Positions 33,701 to 43,665 of a DNA stretch of 64,000 nucleotides are shown here, piece by piece. The first letter of the stretch is position 1. Each line of letters starts with the position of its first letter. The stretch is from Owenia fusiformis. Lineage: Eukaryota > Annelida > Polychaeta > Sabellida > Oweniidae. Below the pieces are notes generated by a model, which had not been told where the DNA came from, did not search any database, and was given only the letters and a program-made list of their open reading frames with translations. The stretch spans positions 37,286,867-37,350,866 of the forward strand of contig CAIIXF020000008.1 in assembly GCA_903813345.2 (NCBI GenBank), written 5' to 3'. Both the position numbers and the translations under genes were made by a program.

Positions 33701-36156
33701 TACATTTCTTGATATCTTTGTTTACTCATTGTAATTATTGTCTATCTTAAGTACGTGTCTAACCTGTCTCCTTCCATACAGAGCCTCCGCATTGTTTTTC
33801 AGCCCTGCTCGTGTGAATACACACTAATAAACCTTAAAAAGAATAATTATTATTGATAATGGACGAAATAAATTGATTAATATTATAGATAGATGAGTAT
33901 ACTATACTATACTATACTATACTATACTATACTATGAGTATATGATGAGTAATCACTATTAGTATTATAGTCCATGATACAACCTGCCTTACTTCACAGT
34001 TCCCCGATTTGGTCGGCTTTAACAAATGAAAGCAGGAAAACCTTTGAATCTATTCAATATAAGGTTGGACAAGCAGTGTTCCAGCTAAGGGGTAAGCCAG
34101 CCAGTTCTGCATTATTAGGTGACCTTGGTTGGCACCCAATTGACTCTCTTGCTGAAAAACGTTCTATAGATTTCTTTAGGTACCTCAAATTTAAAATACC
34201 ACCATCATCCCTACCACACAAGATTCTAAATGCACCAATGATCCAATTTACTGAAAACAAAGAAGGCCCTCGGAAGTACATCTCAACCATTCGTAAGTTA
34301 TTAAGTGATAGAGGTCTTGATGATGTCATCTTTAGAAATGATGGTGATTGGTATGCGTCATACCTTAAAATTCGCAAATGTGAAAACGACGTAAAATTCC
34401 ACTCGGAAGTTTCAAAATATAGTTCACTATCACTTTATTCCAGTTTCAAAAATCATCCATATCTAGAAAATTATCTGAAGAATGACTATGACTTTTACGG
34501 GTGCAAACTGAAGTTCATGGCCCGAGCTGATATTTTTGCATTAGAAACCAATTATGAATCATGGCCCATGAGTGATGGATTTTGTTCATTCTGTGAAGCA
34601 AAAAAGAAGGACACTGTTCAACACAGAATTTTGGAGTGTACTCATTTTAATGATGAGCGCCAATCTCTTTATTTTAGTATAAGACAGAAATGTAATGAAA
34701 TTATATTTTCCTATTTTATATCTGCAAGTTCAGAAAAGAAACTTGGTTTTATTTTAGGTGATGATGTATTTTTATTATGGGGGCATGATCAATTCAAAAA
34801 CGTTGACATGATTGTAAAAACATTTTTAAGTAAAGTATACAAGCCTAGAGATACAAGTGTGACTTAACCCCACACACCTAATGTTCGGTACTTTGTTTTA
34901 AATACTGTAACATGTTTTAGACGCACCTATAATAATTTAATTTTAGTGTGCCATCGTTTCAAAGATGTAGTTTCTAAATAAATAATAAATAAATAATAAA
35001 TTATACAGTGTGTCTCAAAAAATGTTACACTTACAAAAAGTTCAAAATCTTTCATGATTTTGACCTTTATCGTAAAATATACTTAGATACCAAAAGACCA
35101 GCATTTCTCGAATAAATTCACACCATCAGATTCAAAATACGTCTATGATTGGCTGCACGGGACAGTTTTTTTTCCTGGATAGAAATACAACATTTCATTG
35201 TCAAATGTTCAATTTCGTTACGTATGATGGCAATAGGATGGTGCAAAGGCCTTTGGCAGATCGTTTGGTAGAACTCTTTGGAAATCAGAAAGAAGTATTG
35301 AATTACCCAATTGATTGGCCCCCAGGGTCATCCCACTTTACACCCTTGCTTTTTTGAAGGGCTTTACAGCATCACAAACTAACCTAAATGAACTTCTACA
35401 AGAATAATTGATGAAATCGGTGTGATATTAAAATGCATGTTCGCATGGGCAAGCGTACCTCAGATCCTCAGATTTGCTTTCACATTCAACATGTTGAGTG
35501 GACCACATGTTTATGTTGATAGACCAAATTACCATATGTAAGACAAATAGGAAAATTACAGAATGACTCGCAAAGGTCAAGCTTCTGCTCAGAAGAAAGT
35601 TAAATGTTAAAGAAACTGTTCCTCCATATGGTCCATCCAATCACTTAGAAATTGGCGCAAGTCAGATTTTACTGTGGGACACTAAAAGCTGTCCTGTGGA
35701 GCCAATCAACGACAGATTTTGAATCTGATGGTGTCAAATTATTCGAGAAAGATTTGTCTGTTGGTATCCAAAGTATATTTTAGGGGAAAAGTCAAATTTA
35801 TGAAAGATATTGAACTTTTTGTAAGTGTAACATTTTTTGAGACACTCTGTATTAGTAATTATATTGATTTGTTTTTTTGCTGAATAAAAGGATTATGATA
35901 AAAACCCAGTCTACAAAGTAAGTACGACACAGCAGGTCATAATCGCAACAAACGATCCCAAAAGCCGCATATGACCTGCTTTGGCATTGTTTCAGTTCAA
36001 TTTAATTCAATTCAAAATCAAGTTCTATATATATTCTATGTGCTCTTGAATACCAGCCCCTAAAAAAGGTTTGAAACCAAAGCATATTTGCCAGGTATTT
36101 TGAATAATTACGTAGATGTGCTTACATATTGCCAAGTGGAATCCTGTGTTAATCAT
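30792..36156 (-). CDS. Secreted protein with two F-type lectin domains (gene 1)
   Basis: Exons (minus): 36126-36156 (start; an in-frame ATG two codons earlier at 36162 is possible), 33764-33832, 33400-33657, 31954-32163, 31499-31756, 30792-31063. That is 1098 bases, 365 residues, with all introns in phase 1. A signal peptide (MINTGFHLAICLLVCIHT) leads to mature EKQCGGSVWKET. Each lectin domain is made of two exons: NLALGKPASQSS...AVDG...WWMVDL...IGSVKLSNRQCG, then FKIEVSK...W.LC...C..F.CP.G..GRYV.VQ...LTLCEVAVF. These are the hallmarks of eel fucolectin/tachylectin-4/pentraxin-1 domains, sugar-binding and often immune-related. The usual RxD of the fucose site is RQC. The C terminus runs 18 residues past the paralogues' stop. 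Intron 1 has gained a LINE and a MITE. Confidence 0.85.
32560..33270. repeat. Possible diverged relative of the 2953-3671 repeat in an intron
   Basis: The phrases ATGACCAAAATTGTGCTGAAA, CAATGGATAGCA and ATAACATGGG parallel copy 1 and copy 2 of that MITE, but the ends are not recognisable. It lies between lectin exons 33400 and 32163. Confidence 0.35.
33894..33935. repeat. Microsatellite (ACTAT)n
   Basis: At least seven exact ACTAT units, immediately upstream of the LINE insertion in gene 1 intron 1. Confidence 0.9.
33940..35003 (+). mobile_element. 5'-truncated LINE, about 297-residue ORF2 C-terminus
   Basis: An uninterrupted frame 33974-34867 covers the part after the reverse transcriptase: QPALLHSSPIWS..., then CSFCEAKKKDTVQHRILEC, a CxxC-x-H-x-C knuckle. 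It ends in TAA, a 110-base 3' UTR and an (AAAT)n tail at about 34974-35000. The frame is intact, so the insertion is fairly young. It lies antisense in intron 1 of lectin gene 1 and is absent at the matching place of gene 2. Confidence 0.8.
35006..35849. mobile_element. Mariner-type foldback MITE, CAGTGTGTCTCAAAAAATGT ends (copy 1)
   Basis: The ends CAGTGTGTCTCAAAAAATGT and CAGAGTGTCTCAAAAAATGT (reverse complement) are flanked by TA. The arms stay inverted for about 190 bp (TTACACTTACAAAAAGTTC, TCAGATTCAAAAT). A second copy is at 59919-60859. It abuts the LINE tail, and neither is in gene 2. Confidence 0.85.
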
Positions 36157-36162
36157 CTGCAT

Positions 36163-38189
36163 GGTAAATTACTCACACTCAACAATGCAACACTGCGCCG
36201 TTCTGGAATGTAATCATCATCGGTATTGTCTTCATTTTTGTATTCAATGATGTTGTAATAAAATAATAATCGGCAAAATTTATACTCACTAAATTTCGTA
36301 TTAGTAATAAATCGCTCTACTTACATATAATTGTGTAAATACGATAAATGAGATTTTGTACAACAGAAAAGCAGCGTTATCAAAAATTGAGACAATGAGC
36401 TGTATCAATTCGCTATAAGACAGTTACTTTCAATTACATCTTCAACCATAAAAAAGTAAAGATAATACGTACCAAGTTGCCGGATAAGTTATTCTTCGTG
36501 CAGAGTTTGGATTAAATTAAATTTTGAAACACGGAAGGAAACATATTTATAGCTTTTTAAATTAAACAGCCTAATTGTATAAATTGAAATAATCCATTCT
36601 AGATTATTTCTAAATTAGGTAGAGGAAATTAAACTGAAATTACTTTAGTTACATAGCCAAAATAAATATAAAAATCTTAAATAGGATGTTTACATTAACT
36701 TTGTGAGGGAATTCTGTCTGACTATCAAACCTCCATCATTATTCTATTAAGAACATACTTAATATTAAACCTCATTATAGACTAGCTGTTGAAGCACTTC
36801 TATTTTCGTTTTCACATGATATTGAAATATTCTGACAATAAAATTCAAACGGCATAGGGCTCAAATACGTACATTTTTACCTAGTTAAATTTAAAGTTAA
36901 ACACACAGAAACATATATTCAAACTTGGCACAGTCACGAAGCCATTAATATCCTAAATACCAGCTCCTAAAGAGGGTTTGAAACCAGAGCATATTTGCCA
37001 GGTATTCCGGATATTTCATCTGCATACACAATAGTTGATGTTTGATTTCATAAGGTCAGTAATCATAGATATCCTACATATAAGTTTAAGCATAATTCAT
37101 GTACATTGGATACGAATTGTCAAAGTTATAGCAGTTTTAGTGAAAAGATCTGTGATATACATGTATCGGTCGCTATGGATTCCGACATGAAATTTCATTT
37201 TTGACAGAAATATCCATCATTCTGGGTGTTGTACCTTCACACTAGGACATGGCGATCCCTGAATATCACTTTGGTGAAAAACACATTGATCATAATTGTA
37301 TATCCATATGAAGATGTACAAGCGGTGAAAGACCTATTAAGATTCATCCCTAGCAGCGTGCTGGAAGTGTTCAAACTGGTGGGTTACAAAAATTGATTAA
37401 TCCATTCAAAAGTTAATTCCAAAAATTATAGCCACGCGTTGGCGGGCCCACACGGCTAATGTGACAGCTACTTCAATAACGATTTTTTCATGGATAAAAT
37501 CAACATCTCCCTTTCTGAATACACTAATACAATTTCATCTTTAAAATGTGTAGGTGCAAACGTTTAACCTACACCTCACATGAACAGGGTTATTTATGTT
37601 TTTATTATGACTGGACAAAGTTGTTGATCGACTTTTATAATACTTCTTATATCAATTCTTACAAGCATGTATTACTGTCAAATGACAATTTGGCGTATAT
37701 ATTTGGCCATTTCCAAATGGCACTAATTTCTACGGGCGTTCGATGGGATCTGCTGTGCATTGGCGTCGTTGTTTCCAAATTGGGTTTGATAAGCATGATG
37801 GTTCGATACCGATTTATCAGATACCATTTAGTTTCCTCATTCAAATTCCCAATGTCAACAAAGCCATATCGATTACAATGGAAGTAGTTACCAACTTTAT
37901 GTTGATTAAACAATTTACAGATAGGAAGCCGTATATTTCGTTAAATTAGCGGGGATATTTTAATAAAATGTAAATGAAGATATCACTTTTTCTCAATTGA
38001 ATAGATGAATATTTGCTAGCATACCGAGCGTGTGCTGTATAGTATCATCGTCCGAACTTTCTGTGAGACATAATCTCCATTTCCGTAGGACAAGCTCACC
38101 ATTTTTCATGAAATGCTTTGTTTTATTCCATATTAATGTAAAAAACACAAATACGGAATGGTCTGCCGCTCATCGTGAATATGCTTACT
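36163..38189. other. Upstream flank of lectin gene 1 and spacer
   Basis: A phrase of about 50 bases (CCAGC.CCTAAA...TTTGAAACCA.AGCATATTTG) at about 36055 occurs again at about 36960, a degenerate direct repeat spaced 905 bases apart. The first copy is in lectin intron 1. The remaining small frames (37546-37949) on both strands show no motif. Confidence 0.4.
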
Positions 38190-38629
38190 CTAAAATTCAA
38201 TGTCAAACATGTAGAATGATTTCAATTTCAAAATAACATTTTCTACGGATGCATAATTAGAAATACGCTTTGACAAGGGTTGCGTTCCCTGCTTCATGAA
38301 CTTTACTTGTAATTGTTTTGAGTCATAATGTTCAAATCCTAAGAAATCATAGACTCTTTCAACAACCGTGAATGCATCTGATAGCAAATCCTCGTATGTT
38401 AAAACGTATTTTTCCTTATAACCTTTCAATTTTTCCAAAGCGTTCTTCCATCGTTTCTTTGTCTCTATGACAAATGCCTTAAATTGCGTAATATTGAAAA
38501 CGAGTTCTGAACTATTGGGTTTTATACTCATTTCGGAATTCCAAGCTTTGTTTTGCATTGCAACCTTCCAGCTCGTGAATTGTTCTAGAATGTTCCGTCG
38601 ATACAGAATTATGATCGCCGGTGTAACAG

Positions 38630-38775
38630 GAGTATAAGTCCCCTTGGGAAATAAGTCCGTAGGACTTGGATTCCTAGGAACGTAGGTCCTACGGACCTAC
38701 GTTTCTAGGACCGGAGGTCCTACGGACCTCCGTTCCTAGTATACGATGTCCTAGTCGGACATATATTCCAAGCTA
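38630..38775. repeat. Left hairpin array of the Ginger-like element
   Basis: Consecutive short palindromes: CGTAGGTCC-TAC-GGACCTACG, then GGAGGTCC-TAC-GGACCTCC, separated by GTTCCTAGGA-like palindromes (GGATTCCTAGGAAC, TTCTAGGA). The right-end array uses the same GTCC...GGAC core. Confidence 0.85.
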
Positions 38776-38935
38776 TGATATATATGAAAAATAACTATGG
38801 ACGTATTTTCCTGACGGACTTGGATTCCTGCTACAGCAGTGATAGGAATTTAGGTCCATAAAACCCTATATTGATCATGTAATTAGTCTGTACATAAATA
38901 TACAAAGAAAAACGTATTTGACCAGCCATCCATGA

Positions 38936-39010
38936 TAGCTCACTAAGTAGAGCGTTTGGTAGTAATAGATATTTATAAATTAGTCAGAACTAGAACCCTG
39001 GTTCGACTCC
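38936..39010 (+). promoter_or_regulatory. tRNA-like A and B boxes inside the element
   Basis: TAGCTCACTAAGTAG (A-box-like) and GGTTCGACTCC (perfect B box) lie about 50 bases apart. The intervening anticodon region does not fold as a tRNA and the acceptor ends do not pair, so it is not an intact tRNA gene. It could act as an internal Pol III promoter or be the head of a SINE. Confidence 0.4.
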
Positions 39011-41699
39011 CCTTGGCTCCCTATTTATTTTTTATGTTTTTTTCATTTAATTTTATTTTGGGAAGGTCGGACTTATTCTAAGCGTTGACATTCACGCAAT
39101 GACATTGACAACGTACAGTGACAAAATATACCGTCGTGCACTTTGGATGTACGGTGTCACTATCAACTGATTTGAAGCAAACCCTATCATGTAGATTTGA
39201 TGTACGTTTTAAAAAAAATTAATCTGAGGAAAACAAAATGATTTATTTTTAATTTCGTGCGTATTCGCTTCAAAAGACTTTTAGCTTTCTGATTACGTTG
39301 AAAGATATTCGACCAGTGCTTATTTTTTCGTAGTAAATCTACAACACAAAATTTATCGGCTAGAAAATGTTTGTTTTCACATTTCCTTCGATAATTTTTC
39401 CCCGTGTCGCCCAAAAGTGTCGATTATTTTTATGAGAATATGTTTCTCTCAACTACACAATTTAGGATGGTCGAAGACTTAATAAATATTATGTATTGGG
39501 TATATGTACGTTGTCAATTCCGCTCTACGGTGTCAGTCTAATTGAAATTCATAAGATGTAATATAAACAATGCAATGATGTTATTATCCCATCGAATTTC
39601 GGAAGGATATAGGGAACACCTCCGTCCATCCGTCCGTCGGGTTTTGCTTCAAATCAGTTAATAGTGACACCGTACATCTAAAGTGCAATAACTCAAATGC
39701 CGTTGGCCCGATTTTGTTGATATTTTGTACACAAATACTCTATGGGGGTAGTAATTCTGCTCGAAAGCCAATTTTCAAAATGACCGCTCATTTTGAAATG
39801 GGGGCCATTTTAGTGCCGATCTTACAGTAACTTAGGTACAACATGTAAAACTGTTATAGCAATATGTTTTAAAGTAAAAAAATACATAGGATATTAATAA
39901 AGATAGAAATGTAGATATCAAAGAAGCACATGGCAGCCATCTTGAAAAATGGCGGCCTTTACACGTTATTCTTGCTGTAACTTGAAAAGTAGTTGAGCGA
40001 TTTTGTTCATATTTGATATGTGGATACTATAAGCATGGCACACTGTCTCATGACACTTTTAATTGGTAGAAGGTCGCCTTTTTGAAAAATGGCCGCCATT
40101 TTAACGTTTTTTGCTCTAACTTTAAGTAGTGGAGCAATTTTGTTCATATTTGATATGTGAATACTATAAGCATGAGACACTGTCTAATGACACGTTGGAG
40201 AGTAGGCGGCCATTTTGAAAATGGCCACAATTTTTAGGTGTGTTATTTTACCCTTTTCACTATAACTCAAAAGGTAATAGAGCAATTTTTAAAAACTAAC
40301 TACCTTGAAGAATTAATGAAATGATCATGGTGTGATCCAATATATTTGGCTTATACCGTGTGAAGAAATAACTAAGAAAGGATAAAAAATGGCAGAAAGA
40401 GCCAAAGGTCCTGAAATTCTTGATCACACCTCGCACGTGTGTGCAATTTTGTTGAAAGTCTTCTTAGCAGCATATATCACTTTCTGATGACAATTTGGCT
40501 ATAGTGAGCAACTATTTTGAAAATGGTAGCCATTTTGTGTGTTATTTTACGATTGGCTATTCGATTGGATTTGCCAATTTTTTGGCGTTGCTGTTGTCTA
40601 GTTTCTAATCCATTCAGGTTTTTAATCAGTAACAAGTGATGTTGAACGAACATGTTCAAGTATCCCGAATACAGATGTTGTTAGAGATAAGGTAAATGTG
40701 ATTTTTGACCTCTTGTTGAGTGCTATTTTATTTAATGAAATAGTTAGTTCTTAGATTCAACATCGTGATCATTTGGCGTTTGTACGTTTACGTTCTGTTA
40801 AGATTATGATTTTATGAATTTCAATAATCTTAAGAAGTTGATAGAGAGATCGCAATGCTAGGTACAGCTAGTCGAAGATGACTTTTAAAATCCCGTTCAT
40901 GCGTTTGTATATCTCGAAAGTGCATAGGTTCAATAGTGCAGTAATTGTTCAGCTTCAGTTCTAATGCATCTGACCCCTGTCGATTAGTGTTATAAAAATA
41001 CGTTGTCTGGTTGTAAGGTTAACTGTGAATTGAGATGTGTAATTTCAATGGGACAACGTACACTTGTGATTTTTTAAATTGTAGCCAAAAACGTAAATAC
41101 TTGTTAAATCTTCAACCGACCTAAATTGTGTAAGTTCGAGAAACATATTCTCATAAAACCAATCGACACTCTTAGGCGTCACAGTGTCAGGGGAACGATT
41201 ATCAAAGGAAATGTGAAAAAACAAAAAGATAATCGTTTTACGTAATCAGAAAGCTAAAAGTCTTTCGAAGCGAAAGCACACCAGATTAAACATGAAATCC
41301 TTTATATATAATTCAGATTAGATATTTAAGACGTACATCAAACCTACATCATAGTTTTTTTTTTGTTTCAAATCACTTAATAGTGACACAGTTCATCTGA
41401 AGTGTACGACGATATATTTTGTCACTGTACGCTGTCTATGGTTAGGCGTGAACAATAAACCAACACATATTTGATTTGGTAAGTATGGTGAGTAATTATA
41501 GGAATTCAGAGATATTTTCAGACATTTTATACATGTAGATAACCAATTCAAATTGTATTGTCATATTTTGCCCGTGAAAAAAAATGACATGCAATATTTA
41601 TGTGTCGGATGTTATTGTTGATTTTATGAAAACTTGAATTGAAAGGTTGACATATAAAGGTAAAATAGTTTACATGGACTTAAATTTCTGACAGGCATC

Positions 41700-41885
41700 C
41701 AGGAATACAAGTCCGCCTCGGACGACTCATCCTAGGCATAGGACATACAGTCCTAAGGAAAATATGTCCGATGGACTTATTTTCCTAGGTATGCAAGTCC
41801 CTGGACTTATTTTCCTAGGACTTAGTGTCCGACGGACCTGCATTCCTAGGAAAATAAGTCCATCGGACATAATTTAGCATGGACA
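41700..41885. repeat. Right hairpin array of the Ginger-like element
   Basis: At least five units: AAGTCCGCCTCGGACGACT, ATGTCCGATGGACTTA, AAGTCCCTGGACTTA, TGTCCGACGGACC and AAGTCCATCGGACATA. They alternate with the palindrome ATTTTCCTAGG(AAAAT). Confidence 0.85.
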
Positions 41886-42396
41886 TGTGAAACTGTCACA
41901 CCGGCCTGCCCAGGAGATCAATGAACTCAGCTTGGGAAATGTTCCATGTTTTTACATCAGTACAAAATAGTTTGAATCCTGTTGTGATCTTTTGACAGTT
42001 CTTACTCAGTTTGGCATTGACGTATTTGAACGCTTCGTTTGTAGTTTGGATTGTTATATCATTGCGTTTTAAGGTAGATCTTGTAAGGAGTTCATGATAG
42101 TGTCTTATACGTGGGTGTTGCTCCAACAAACTGCTAAAAAACGTTGATCCACTCCGAGGTTCTGTCAGGATTATGTAATGTTTGTATAGTAAAGAACCAT
42201 CATTAATGTACCTTTCCTCGTTTTCACAAGGATTGATCGTACGGGTAGCACAGAATGTTTTATTGACTTTACAGTTTCTGATATCCTTATGGAATCATTG
42301 CGTCATTTTAAAATTGAATACTAAATATGAAACTGTTCCAAGAACTCCGAAAACTGTTAAATATATGTATATGTTGTTTTTGTTATAACCAACCAT

Positions 42397-43665
42397 TTTC
42401 CATTTGTAGTATTGCGGCCTAGATTTAACAGTATAGTGAATATTCACTATGTAAAATACCCATAGTAATACAGTATCAGAAACATATGATACACACGTAT
42501 CAATTGATTTAATGCAGTTTTACTTGTTATCATAAGTTTAGGTATCAGACATATCTAGACATGTGCAATTTAACAAGTTCAATTTAAGATTCCAGATCTC
42601 AGACCTTTTTAAGCTGAGTTATCCAGAATAATCTGATTCAGCCAGAATAAAGACATTTAGACAATTTTAAGGTAGGTTTTCTTCGACTCAATCGACCAAA
42701 CATTAGGATATCATCATTTTGATTTTCGAGATTTCAAAACGTCATTAATTATAAAAGCTCAAACGGAAGTCTGATTTCGATTCATATATATAAAAAGTAG
42801 GCTAAAATACTCAGGCGGCAAAAGGCTAACTTTGTGAGGATAAATAAGACAAACATTTAAATTTGATTTAAATTTTTACCTTTGCTTTGTAGTGCCCACA
42901 TTTTGAGGTCCTCTTCGATAGTAGGCTTTCATTAATCGTATTTGTATTCAGCCTGTATCTCGTATTTTTACAATTCATAATATTCTTCGGTTCCATTGGC
43001 AAAACAGCCCTAATTCACGTTACAATGCTAGTCAATGGGCAAATGGGCAAACACCTGATTTTCTATCTCGAGTTATGGATTCATGTGGCCCCACTGGCCT
43101 GAGGTTCAAAAGCAATGTCTAAGCTTCATTTTGACACGACACTCAATAGAGGTCAAACATCTACTTTCTGAAATATATGGTCAATTGTGACACTACCCCC
43201 TCTTTCTGCCGAAAGAAATTTGCATTTTCAGATGAAATGGCATGCTATTATTGCAAAAGATGACAATTGTACCTACATATTAGCTTACTGACTCGTTATG
43301 ATCACAATTGTGTTGGGACTACATTCATTTTTAAAACTACATTTTTAGTCTTCAGCGGAAGTGACGTATTAGGGCATATATACAGGTTCACATTTAGGTT
43401 GCCCGTGCATCTTATCCTCTCTAATGTTTACAAAAGTACGTTCACATGACCAGGCCTTTCTTTCAGAGGATATTGACAGATATACTAAATCTAAAATACC
43501 CTAGCCGGCTTTCAAGGCGTTTAAAGAGGGTTATTGCGTACTGCGCCCAAGTCAAAGATCACAAATTACGAAACACAACTGTATTTTTGATGAGTCGTCC
43601 AATAAGAAATCAGTTTTATAATGTATTTTATTTTGCTCTGCCTCAAAAGTGCATGGTATTTGTTT
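42397..43665. other. Spacer between the sulfotransferase remnant and lectin gene 2
   Basis: AT-rich. No gene or clear repeat. Positions 43600-43665 are the 3' UTR of lectin gene 2, with AATAAA on the minus strand at 43627-43632. Confidence 0.5.

Larger units (their letters stand above)
38622..41900. mobile_element. Ginger-like foldback element, CCGG target duplication
   Basis: It begins TGTAACAG and ends CTGTCACA (reverse complement TGTGACAG), and CCGG flanks both sides (38618-38621, 41901-41904). Removing it restores the sulfotransferase frame exactly. TGTNR termini and 4-bp duplications are features reported for Ginger elements. Inside, arrays of short palindromes lie at both ends (38630-38770 and 41700-41880). 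A second pair of inverted arms lies at about 39080-39440 and 41120-41450. A tandem-repeated middle (about 39700-40560) carries ATGGCGGCCATTTTGAAAAT-type units. No integrase-like transposase is seen. Confidence 0.8.
38190..42396 (-). pseudogene. Single-exon type II membrane sulfotransferase, split by a transposon
   Basis: Minus strand from ATG at 42396: a short basic tail, one membrane anchor (IYIYLTVFGVLGTVSYLVF), a TGA in frame at 42295-42297, then the 5'-PAPS loop TEPRSGSTFF, SSLLEQHPRIRHYHELL and ...LLGR up to 41905. After the 3279-bp insertion the same frame resumes with PAIIILYRRNILEQFTSWK (3'-phosphate-binding region), YVLTYEDLLSD, ERVYDFLGF and KQGTQPLSKRISNY to TAG. Without the insert and one CCGG copy the length is 924 bases (308 codons), a usual size for Golgi sulfotransferases of the Stf0/NodH-like or carbohydrate type. 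One nonsense codon plus the insertion make it inactive. It has no introns, so it may be a retrocopy. Confidence 0.85.

Noticed and set aside
37546-37949. Overlapping frames on both strands as a gene
   Set aside because: They mirror each other, have no known motif and no splice partners.
38936-39010. A complete tRNA gene
   Set aside because: A and B boxes are present but the acceptor and anticodon stems do not pair.
39187-39414. 75-residue Lys-rich frame in the Ginger-like element as a transposase piece
   Set aside because: It coincides with one inverted arm and low-complexity AT-rich sequence; no integrase residues (DDE or zinc motif) are seen.
38622-41900. The insertion as a spliced-out intron of the sulfotransferase
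   Set aside because: GT could start it (GTGTGA) but no AG acceptor lies at the right phase near its other end, and the TSD-like CCGG and TG...CA ends fit transposition.
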